Assembly: GCA_934597465.1 (NCBI GenBank)
Contig: CAKTSC010000039.1
Coordinates: forward strand, 1 to 9,748
DNA length: 9,748 bases
Direction of reading: 5' to 3'
Source: an uncultured Dysosmobacter sp.
Lineage (GTDB): Bacteria > Bacillota > Clostridia > Oscillospirales > Oscillospiraceae
Shown here: piece after piece, positions 1 through 5,700 of the stretch
Position numbering within the stretch: the first letter of the stretch is position 1
Layout: every line of letters starts with the position of its first letter
Translations under genes and position numbers: made by a program
Notes under the pieces: generated by a model
What the model was told of the DNA's origin: nothing
What the model saw: only the letters and a program-made list of their open reading frames with translations
Databases searched by the model: none

Positions 1-711
1 CTCTCCATGGCGGGCTTCACCCCGCCGGAGGGGAGAAAGACCCTGGAGCAGCGGGCGGCGGAGGCCTTTTTCGCCCGGCTGGGCCGGGCAATGCCGCCCC
101 TTACGGTGCGCATCACCAAGCGCAGCCCGGCCTACGCGGGCCTCGGCGGCGGCAGCGCGGATGTGGCGGCCCTCCTGCGTCTCCTGCGGGATGCCTACGC
201 CCAGGACATGGAGAACGCCGCCCTGGAGACCATCGGCGCGGAGGTGGGCAGCGACATGCCCTTCTGCCTTCGGGGCGGCACGGCCCTGGCGGAGGGCCGG
301 GGCGAGCTCCTGACGGATCTTCCGGCCCTGCCGGACTGCTTCCTCGTCCTCTGCAAGCCGCCCTTCCCCATCCCAACGCCCACCCTCTTTGCCCGGGCGG
401 ACAGCATGGCCGTCCGGCACCGGCCGGACATCCCGGGGATGCTGGAAGCCCTGGAAAACCGGGACTTGGAGGGCGTTGCGGCAAGGCTCGGCAACGTCTT
501 TGAGGAGCTGCTGCCGCCGGAGTTCTGCGAGGTCTTCGTCATTCGCCGGGCCCTGCTGGAGGCAGGGGCCCTGGGGGCCTCCATGAGCGGATCCGGGCCC
601 ACGGTCTTCGGAATTTTCCGGGAGGAGGATGCCGCCCGGCGGGCGGCGGCGATTTTAGGGGCGCGCTGGCGGGAGACTTTTCTTGCGGAACCCGTTGGAA
701 AATTGTCGTAA
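1..711 (+). CDS. ispE: 4-diphosphocytidyl-2-C-methyl-D-erythritol kinase, 5'-truncated by the window edge
   Basis: This is a GHMP-family kinase that phosphorylates the 2-hydroxyl of CDP-methylerythritol with ATP, in the cytosolic MEP (non-mevalonate) route to isoprenoids. The reading frame is open from base 1 and stops with TAA at 709-711, giving 236 visible residues against about 285-295 for the family. Roughly 50 N-terminal residues, including the first GHMP motif, therefore lie upstream, and the ATG at base 7 is internal. The glycine-rich ATP-binding motif GLGGGSAD is at 139-162. GSDMPF, with the likely catalytic Asp at 253-255, follows, and the C-terminal motif GASMSGSGPTVFG is at 574-612. 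These three motifs in order make the assignment firm, and no frameshift is seen. A same-strand gap of 183 bases separates it from spoIIR. No T-tailed terminator follows, so some readthrough into spoIIR is possible. Confidence 0.93.
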   Translation, partial: LSMAGFTPPEGRKTLEQRAAEAFFARLGRAMPPLTVRITKRSPAYAGLGGGSADVAALLRLLRDAYAQDMENAALETIGAEVGSDMPFCLRGGTALAEGRGELLTDLPALPDCFLVLCKPPFPIPTPTLFARADSMAVRHRPDIPGMLEALENRDLEGVAARLGNVFEELLPPEFCEVFVIRRALLEAGALGASMSGSGPTVFGIFREEDAARRAAAILGARWRETFLAEPVGKLS

Positions 712-718
712 TTTCGCG

Positions 719-782
719 GATTTTTCCCCTTTTCCCAGGAAATTTTCCCGATCTTCCCACGGGAAACGGCGGGGGGAAAATC
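719..782. repeat. Nested inverted repeats in the ispE-spoIIR gap
   Basis: The inner arms TTTCCCG (744-750) and CGGGAAA (760-766) are perfectly complementary across a 9-base loop. The outer arms GATTTTTCCCC (719-729) and GGGGAAAATC (773-782) pair apart from one extra T. The transcript could fold back just after the ispE stop codon, but no run of T follows, so it is a poor intrinsic terminator on the plus strand. It could be an mRNA 3'-end stabiliser or a degenerate terminator. The stretch is built of A/T tracts and G/C runs, unlike the coding DNA on both sides. Confidence 0.45.
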
Positions 783-814
783 TGAAAAAATCGGGGCAGG
801 ATCGGGAAAAAACG

Positions 815-843
815 GTATAAAAACGGTAAGATCCGTCCAGAAT
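815..843 (+). promoter_or_regulatory. Candidate sigma-F (forespore) promoter of spoIIR
   Basis: GTATA at 815-819 is followed, after exactly 15 bases, by GTCCAGAAT at 835-843. The Bacillus sigma-F consensus is about GYWTA, a 15-16 base spacer, then GGNRANANT. The -35 matches fully and the -10 matches G, A, A and T, with mismatches at the second G and the purine position. spoIIR is a known sigma-F target in Bacillus, so the position upstream of this gene is expected. The start of transcription would fall near 850, leaving a leader of about 45 bases. No comparably good sigma-A pair was seen here. The call is by eye only. Confidence 0.6.
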
Positions 844-858
844 TCCGGAAGAGATCAC

Positions 859-874
859 GGCTCCGGCAGGAGCC
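859..874 (+). promoter_or_regulatory. Leader hairpin just before the spoIIR ribosome binding site
   Basis: GGCTCC (859-864) and GGAGCC (869-874) form a perfect 6-bp stem closed by a GGCA loop. It lies inside the predicted short leader, and the Shine-Dalgarno AAGGA (881-885) begins 6 bases after it. It has no T tail, so it is not a terminator. It could protect the 5' end or modulate initiation. Its role is inferred from position only. Confidence 0.4.
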
Positions 875-894
875 TTGGAAAAGGACGGATCACC

Positions 895-1503
895 ATGAAA
901 CGTGCGGCAAAACTGGAACTGGCCCTTCTGATCGGCCTGGCGCTGAGCCTCCTCTGGGGCACCTGGGCGGATCGGACGCAGCAGGAACTCTCGGAAAAAG
1001 TCCTGCGGCTCCATGTATTGGCCAACTCGGACTCTGCGGAAGACCAGGCTTTGAAGCTGAAAGTCCGGGACAGCGTGGTGGAGAAGGCATCAGAGATCCT
1101 GGCGGGCTGCCCCGACCGGGAGAGTGCAGAGCAGCGGCTCACGGAGGCCCTGCCGGAGCTGGAGGAGGCTGCCCGGAAGCGCATCGCCGCCGAGGGGGAG
1201 ACCCAGCGCGTCACCGCGGAGCTCCGGCCCACGCGGTTCCCCACCCGGGAGTATGAGAGCTTCACCCTGCCCGCCGGGGAGTATCTGGCGCTGCGGGTGG
1301 TCATCGGCCAGGGGGCGGGGCACAACTGGTGGTGCGTGGTCTTTCCACCCCTCTGCGCGGAGACCACCTCTGACCTGGCGGAGACCGCTATGGCGGCGGG
1401 GCTCACGGAGGACGAGGTGGCCCTCATCACCGAGAGCGACGGCTACCAGCTGAAGTTCAAGACCCTGGAGCTTTGGGAGAAGCTGCGGGCCTTCTTCTCA
1501 TGA
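895..1503 (+). CDS. spoIIR: Stage II sporulation protein R
   Basis: SpoIIR is made in the forespore and exported into the intermembrane space, where it activates the protease SpoIIGA. SpoIIGA then cleaves pro-sigma-E to start the mother-cell programme. The 202-residue product starts at ATG 895 with AAGGA nine bases upstream. Residues 1-25 look like a signal peptide or membrane anchor: a basic start (MKRAAK), a hydrophobic run at about 8-22, then TWA/D as a possible cleavage site. The family hallmark follows at 37-59 (LRLHVLANSDSAEDQALKL...), and the conserved C-terminal part includes EYLALRVVIGQGAGHNWWC, with GHNWWC at residues 142-147. Length and order fit the family. A sigma-F-like promoter lies upstream, and the first strong terminator downstream is at 1658-1708, leaving a long 3' untranslated region. 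The gene looks intact and monocistronic. Confidence 0.95.
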   Translation: MKRAAKLELALLIGLALSLLWGTWADRTQQELSEKVLRLHVLANSDSAEDQALKLKVRDSVVEKASEILAGCPDRESAEQRLTEALPELEEAARKRIAAEGETQRVTAELRPTRFPTREYESFTLPAGEYLALRVVIGQGAGHNWWCVVFPPLCAETTSDLAETAMAAGLTEDEVALITESDGYQLKFKTLELWEKLRAFFS

Positions 1504-1538
1504 AAAGGAAAATAACTTTACAGAATCTGAAAATCAAC

Positions 1539-1631
1539 GGTTTCCGAACACCGGAAGAGGGAAAACCGGGCTGAGGCCGCTCCGCCATCGGGGAACTGCC
1601 CCCTGAGCGGGACAGCCTCCCCTTGGAAGCC
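1539..1631 (+). other. Possible rod-shaped structured RNA, or folded spoIIR 3' untranslated region
   Basis: Read as RNA, this stretch can fold into one long bulged rod. The helices from the base outward are GGTTTCC 1539-1545 with GGAAGCC 1625-1631 (one G-U), AAG(A)GGGA 1555-1562 with TCCCCTT 1618-1624, GGCTG 1569-1573 with CAGCC 1613-1617, CCGCTC 1577-1582 with GAGCGG 1605-1610, and GGGG 1590-1593 with CCCC 1599-1602. The first three descending-arm segments (1613-1631) are contiguous, while the ascending arm carries bulges. A strong intrinsic terminator begins 27 bases later, so an RNA ending at about 1708 is plausible. It may be a separate small RNA or simply the tail of the spoIIR message. 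I cannot match it to a known RNA family, and GC-rich DNA folds easily by chance. Confidence 0.3.
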
Positions 1632-1657
1632 TTCCGCGCGATGGGATCCCTGCAAGG

Positions 1658-1708
1658 AAAGACCACCCGGCGAAAGCTTTGCGTTCGCCGGGCGGTCTTT
1701 TTGCTTTT
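1658..1708 (+). terminator. Strong intrinsic terminator downstream of spoIIR
   Basis: The arms at 1658-1674 and 1684-1700 pair over 17 positions with a single A-C mismatch (1665/1693), around a 9-base loop. They run straight into a T-rich tract (1698-1708, TTTTTGCTTTT). This is a textbook plus-strand Rho-independent terminator. It ends either the spoIIR transcript or a small RNA encoded between 1504 and 1657. On the minus strand the matching tail is only TTTCCTT, so weaker minus-strand termination is possible. Confidence 0.85.
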
Positions 1709-1740
1709 GGAACCGCCGGCTCTGCTGCTGGTTCCAAGAG
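1704..1740. repeat. 11-bp inverted repeat (hairpin) abutting the spoIIR terminator
   Basis: CTTTTGGAACC (1704-1714) pairs with GGTTCCAAGAG (1730-1740) through 11 positions, one of them G-U. The 15-base loop can itself form a short CGGC/GCTG stem. It overlaps the T tract of the upstream terminator, so the two structures sit back to back. No T tail follows on the plus strand. It belongs to the hairpin chain that fills the gene-free stretch 1709-1935. Confidence 0.5.
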
Positions 1741-1764
1741 GCTTTCATGACGCCGAGAGAAACT

Positions 1765-1784
1765 ATCCCAGCGAAGCGAGGGAT
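1765..1784. repeat. REP-like palindrome with GCGAAGC core
   Basis: ATCCC (1765-1769) pairs with GGGAT (1780-1784), and inside them GC-GAA-GC (1771-1777) forms a mini-hairpin. The core AGCGAAGCGAGGGATC resembles the extragenic palindromic repeats of the AGCGAAGCGAAGGATC kind. Those are widespread in bacterial intergenic DNA and are often mistranslated as SEAKD-like peptides. The resemblance is from memory of such repeats. Only one copy is in the window, so repetition in the genome cannot be shown here. Confidence 0.35.
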
Positions 1785-1835
1785 CACGGGAAAAATTTGC
1801 AAGGGTACCTATCAGGTTTCGTAAGGCATGGATCG

Positions 1836-1875
1836 GAGATGCCCTGCCGTTATTCGGATCGTAGCAGGGCATCTC
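1836..1875. repeat. Perfect 12-bp inverted repeat
   Basis: GAGATGCCCTGC (1836-1847) and GCAGGGCATCTC (1864-1875) are exact reverse complements separated by 16 bases. The interior can extend the stem (CG with CG, AT with AT, past a TT bulge) to a TCGG tip. Neither side carries a run of T, so it does not look like an intrinsic terminator. It could be an RNA element, a protein-binding palindrome or part of a dispersed repeat. Around it, 1709-1935 shows no start codon with a ribosome binding site leading into a convincing protein on either strand. Confidence 0.5.
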
Positions 1876-1935
1876 GTGCAAGCGAAGGGCGTTCGATGCG
1901 CCTATAGGCTGGCTGGTAATCGGCCCGATAGAGCG

Positions 1936-1972
1936 CAACCACCCCTCCGGCTGTGCCGGAGGGGTGGAGTTG
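1936..1972 (-). terminator. Long GC hairpin immediately after the DUF1643 gene
   Basis: CCACCCCTCCGGC (1939-1951) and GCCGGAGGGGTGG (1955-1967) are a perfect 13-bp stem with a TGT loop. The flanks CAAC (1936-1939) and GTTG (1969-1972) can pair as well. It starts right at the stop codon of the minus-strand gene, which is where a terminator belongs. However, on the minus strand only GGTTGCGC follows and no T run is present on either side. It may terminate weakly, act with Rho, or just protect the 3' end. Confidence 0.5.
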
Positions 1973-2602
1973 TCAAGGGAGCGGCTGGAAGCGGGGGGAG
2001 CGGAGGTACTCCGCCACGTCGAAGGGCTGAAGGGGGGTGGCGGCCTTCAGGTAGAGGGGGTGGTGGGGATGGCCGGACTTGAGGAGCGGCCCGGCGCTGA
2101 ACCAGCGGGCGTCCACGGCCTGGCCGTCCGCCAGGAAGTCCCCCACGCAGCGGGCAAGGTAGTCCCGCTTCTCGATGACATTGCCCCAGGCGCACCAGAC
2201 GGCGGGCTCCGGCGAGAGGGAGAGGAGGTAGCGGAAGGCCTTGCGGTTCTCCGCGTGGAGCTCCGGGTTCAGGGACTTCTCCATATCGTCCGGCCGGGTG
2301 GCCCGCTGGGCGTAGACATTGAACATCAGGAAGCTGTCGTAGCCGTTGGAGGCGGCGATGCGCTGGACGGACTGCAGTGTGGGATCCAGGGCGTCCGGCG
2401 CGGCGGTGGAGGGGTTGATGCCCATGCAGATGAGGGGCCGTTTCCCCCGGGTGCCCAGGATGTACCGGTACTCGGAGTAGCGGTTGGGGACGTAGAGCCA
2501 GCGGGAGACATCGTAATCCGGGGAGGGGAGCAGGGCGGCCTCCAGGGCCGGGGCGAAGCGCTCCAGGGTCAGGGCGGCGGTGGGGGAGGATGGGATGTGC
2601 AT
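1973..2602 (-). CDS. DUF1643 family protein of unknown function
   Basis: The 209-residue product matches the DUF1643 pattern. It has WLYVPNRYSEYRYILGTRG near residue 35, GINPSTA at 61-67, LDPTL at 72-76, NVYAQRAT at 95-102, CAWG at 137-140 and GHPHHPLYLK at 177-186. No signal peptide or membrane segment is visible, so it is probably cytosolic. The start at 2602 is well supported: AAGGAGG (2609-2615, minus strand) lies 6 bases upstream, and a sigma-A-like promoter precedes it. It stops with TGA next to a long hairpin and is divergent from addB. The reaction is not known to me. The GINPS and HPxHPL motifs recall motifs A and B of uracil-DNA glycosylase-type proteins (GxNPG and HPSPL), but this is only a resemblance. 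The gene looks intact. Confidence 0.88.
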   Translation of the reverse strand: MHIPSSPTAALTLERFAPALEAALLPSPDYDVSRWLYVPNRYSEYRYILGTRGKRPLICMGINPSTAAPDALDPTLQSVQRIAASNGYDSFLMFNVYAQRATRPDDMEKSLNPELHAENRKAFRYLLSLSPEPAVWCAWGNVIEKRDYLARCVGDFLADGQAVDARWFSAGPLLKSGHPHHPLYLKAATPLQPFDVAEYLRSPRFQPLP

Positions 2603-2644
2603 GGCGGGCCTCCTTGGGACGGGAAAACCGTCGGATTTTTCCCC

Positions 2645-2673
2645 ATTCTAGCACAGGGCGGAAAAAAAGGCAA
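2645..2673 (-). promoter_or_regulatory. Extended -10 sigma-A promoter of the DUF1643 gene
   Basis: On the minus strand, TTGCCT (plus coordinates 2668-2673) is followed by a 17-base spacer and TAGAAT (2645-2650), with TG one base before the -10 (TGCTAGAAT). The -10 matches the consensus at 5 of 6 positions and the -35 at 4 of 6. Transcription would begin near 2638, giving a leader of about 36 bases before the start at 2602. A 5-bp hairpin (2618-2622 with 2628-2632) lies in that leader just before the ribosome binding site. Confidence 0.65.
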
Positions 2674-2700
2674 TGAGGGCTGTTTATGGGACAGATTCTA

Positions 2701-2709
2701 TGGTAGAAT
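2701..2709 (+). promoter_or_regulatory. Extended -10 promoter element of addBA
   Basis: TGGTAGAAT at 2701-2709 is a TGn-extended -10 with 5 of 6 consensus bases. No good -35 is seen at the right distance (TGTTTA at 2681-2686 is poor), which is tolerable for extended -10 promoters. The start would be near 2716, only about 25 bases before the GTG start of addB. The divergent gene uses the same TGnTAGAAT element, with about 55 bp between the two -10 boxes. Confidence 0.5.
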
Positions 2710-2740
2710 GAAGCAAAACCATGGAAGGGGAGGGTTCACT

Positions 2741-5700
2741 GTGCTGACGATCCTGATGGGCCGGGCCAAAAGCGGAAAATCGGAGTGGATGCTGCGGCGC
2801 ATCGCGGCGCTGGGGGATTCCTCCCGGCAGATCCTGCTGGTGCCGGAGCACGCCTCCTACGCCGCCGAGGTGGATCTCTGCCGGGCCTGCGGCGACAGCG
2901 CCAGCCGCCACGCGGAGGTGCTGAGCTTCCGGCGGCTGGCCGCCCGGGTGCTGGCTGTGACCGGCGGGGCGGCGGACGTGTCGCTGGATCAGGGCGGAAA
3001 GCTCCTGACGCTGCAGAAGGCCCTGGGAGAGGTGGCCCCGGCGCTGAAGCTTTACCGCCGCCCCTCCCGGAAGGCGGCCTTCCTTACCAGCATGCTGGAT
3101 CTTTTCGACGAGTTCCAGAGCTTCGCCGTGACGCCGGAGGACTTGAGCCGCCGGGGAGAGGAGCTCACCGGGGCCACCGGGGAGAAGCTGCGGGACCTGA
3201 GCCTTCTCTACGGGGCCTATCAGGCCCGGCTGCAGCGGCCGGGCCTGGATGCCCGTGACCGCATGAGCAAGCTCTGCGACCACCTGGAGGAGTCCCGGGT
3301 GGCCGAGGGGGCGGACATCTTCCTGGACGGCTTCAACTACTTCACCGCGCAGGAGCAGAATGTGCTCTCCGTCCTGCTGCGGCAGGGGCGGAGCGTCACC
3401 GTTTCCCTGCTGGGGGAGGAGCGGGGCGGACGCAGCGAGCTCTTCGACGCCTCCTACCGCACCCGGGAGATGCTGCTGCGGCTGGCCCGGGAGGAGAACC
3501 GGGAGGCGGAGATCCTCTATATGAAACCCGCCGGGGAGGACGGCCCCCTCCGGCGGCTGGAGCAGGGCTTTCTGGGGACGGCGGAGCCCTGGGAGGGGGA
3601 GAGCGAGAGCATCCAGCTGCTGGAGGCCCCGGATCCCTATGCCGAGGCGGAGGAGTGCGCCGCCGCCCTCCGCCGCCTCGTGGCGGAGGGAAAATGCCGC
3701 TACCGGGACATCGGCGTGGGCGCCCGGAACATGGGGGACTACGAGTTCCTGCTCTCGGGCGTCTTTGAGCGCTACGGCATCCCGGTCTACCTCAGCCGCC
3801 GCAGCGACATCCTGGAGACCCCGGCCCTGACCCTGGTGACGGGGGCGCTGGAGACCCTGGGCTCCGGCTTTGAGGCGGAGGAGCTCTTCCGCTGCCTGAA
3901 GACCGGCCTGGCCGGGCTCACGGCGGAGGAGTGCGACCGGCTGGAAAACTACGCCCTGACCTGGGACATCCACGGGGCCATGTGGCTCCGGGACACGGAC
4001 TGGGTGGCCCATCCGGCGGGCTACGGCCGCCCCTGGCGGGACGCCGACCGGGCGGAGCTCCAGGAGATCAACGCCCTGCGCCGACGGGTGCGCGAGCCCT
4101 TCCTTCTGCTGCGGGATGGCATGAAAGCGGAGGAGACGGCCAAGGGGAAGGTAGAAATCCTTTACAGCTTTCTGGAGCGGGTGCGGCTGCAGCAGTCCCT
4201 GGAGGAGCAGCGGACGCGGCTGGCCGGGGCGGGACTTCTGCAGCGGGCGGAGGAGTGCGCCCAGCTCTGGGAGATCCTCTGCGGGGCGCTGGATCAGTTC
4301 GTGGAGCTTTTGGGCGAGGAGCCCATCACGACGGACGAGTTCCAGCGGCTTTTGCGCCAGGTGCTGACCCAGTACAGCGTGGGCAGCATCCCGGCGGCGC
4401 TGGATCAGGTGACGGTGGGGGACATCAGCCGCAACGACCGACACACCTGCCGGTATTTCTTCCTGCTGGGGGCCAACGACCACGTGCTCCCGGCCCCCGC
4501 CGCGGCGGGGGGCATCCTTAACGAGAGCGACCGGGATGAGCTGGCTTCTGTTGGGCTGCGGCTTGCCCCCCGGGGCATGGAGCGGATGAGCCTGGAGCTC
4601 CAGAACCTCTACGCCGCCCTCTGCCAGCCAACGGAGGGGCTTTTCCTCAGCTATCCCGTCTCCGACGGCGCTGGGACGGCCCTGCGGTCGGCCTTCGTGG
4701 TGGATCGGCTGCGCAAGCTCTTTCCCGGCGCGGTGCTGCGGCGCTCGGATCCCCGGCGGCCTTACCGGCTGACGGCGGAGATCCCGGCCCTGGAGAGCGC
4801 CGGGCGCAGCGAGAACGCGGCCCTGCGGGACTACTTCCGGCAAAGGCGGCCGGAGGCCATGGCCGCCATGGAGGCCGCCGCCTGCCTGGAGCGGGGACGG
4901 CTGGATCCCCCGGCGGTGCGGGCGCTGTACGGCGACCGCTACTTCTTCTCCGCCTCCCGCATCGAGCGGATGAACAGCTGCCACTTCGCCTACTTCATGG
5001 AGTACGGCCTGCGGGCGAGGAGCCGGGAGAAGGCGGAGTTCGACGCCCCCCAGATCGGCACCTTCCTACACTTCGTGCTGGAGAACGTTACCCGGGAGGT
5101 GAAGGGGAGGGGCGGTTTCTCCCAGGTGGGGGACGGGGAGCTGCGGGCGCTGACGGAGCGCTTCATCGCCCAGTACGCCGACGCGGAGTTCCAGAACTTC
5201 CGCGACCGCTCCCCCCGCTTCCGCTACCTCTTTGACCGGCTGCGCCACGCGGCCTTCGCCGTGGTGCGGGAGACGGCGGAGGAGCTCCGCTGCTCGGACT
5301 TCGTGCCGGTGGCCTTCGAGCTCTCCTTCGGCGACGGAGGGACGCTGCCGGCCGTTTCCATCCGGGAGGCAGACAGCGAACTGCGGATCAGCGGCAAGGT
5401 CGACCGGGTGGACGGCTGGGAGAAGGACGGTAAGCTCTACCTCCGGGTGGTGGACTACAAGACCGGGCGCAAAAGCTTCGACCTGGCGGAAGTCCGCATG
5501 GGGCTGGATATCCAGATGCTGCTCTACCTCTTTACGCTGCAGAGGGAGGGGGAGGGCTTCTTCGGCAAGCCCATTGAGCCCGCAGGGGTGCTGTATTTCC
5601 CGGCGCGGGACGAGATCCTTGCCGCCGAGCGGAGCGTGGGGCCGGAGGAACTGGCCGCCCTCCGGGCCAAGGCCCTGCGGCGGACGGGACTCTTGCTGCG

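Noticed and set aside
7..9. ATG at base 7 as the true start of ispE
   Set aside because: The frame is open upstream to base 1, and starting here would remove the conserved N-terminal GHMP motif of the family.
1539..1708. 6S RNA as identity of the rod-like fold
   Set aside because: A rod shape with a downstream terminator recalls 6S RNA, but I see no clear large central bubble with the conserved flanks, so the name is not justified.
1623..1907. Plus-strand frame of 94 residues in the gene-free stretch
   Set aside because: It would have to read through the intrinsic terminator at 1658-1708, includes a SEARD segment typical of mistranslated palindromic repeats, and resembles no protein I know.
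1534..1938. Minus-strand frame of 134 residues in the gene-free stretch
   Set aside because: It crosses the strong terminator, all the hairpins and the rod-like fold. The peptide contains repeat-derived DPSLRW-like sequence, and I see no good ribosome binding site.
1902..2654. A 250-residue minus-strand frame covering the DUF1643 gene
   Set aside because: It is rich in Pro/Arg/Gly/Leu, typical of a shadow frame. The other minus frame at 1973-2602 has the DUF1643 motifs and the AAGGAGG site.
1964..2740. Open plus-strand extension upstream of addB
   Set aside because: It runs antisense through the whole DUF1643 gene, encodes low-complexity Gly/Val/Arg-rich sequence with no family resemblance, and is simply stop-free GC-rich DNA joined to addB.
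2684..4984. A 766-residue minus-strand open frame opposite addB
   Set aside because: The composition (Pro, Gly, Gln, Leu, His) is that of antisense GC-rich coding DNA. addB on the other strand has all its family motifs.
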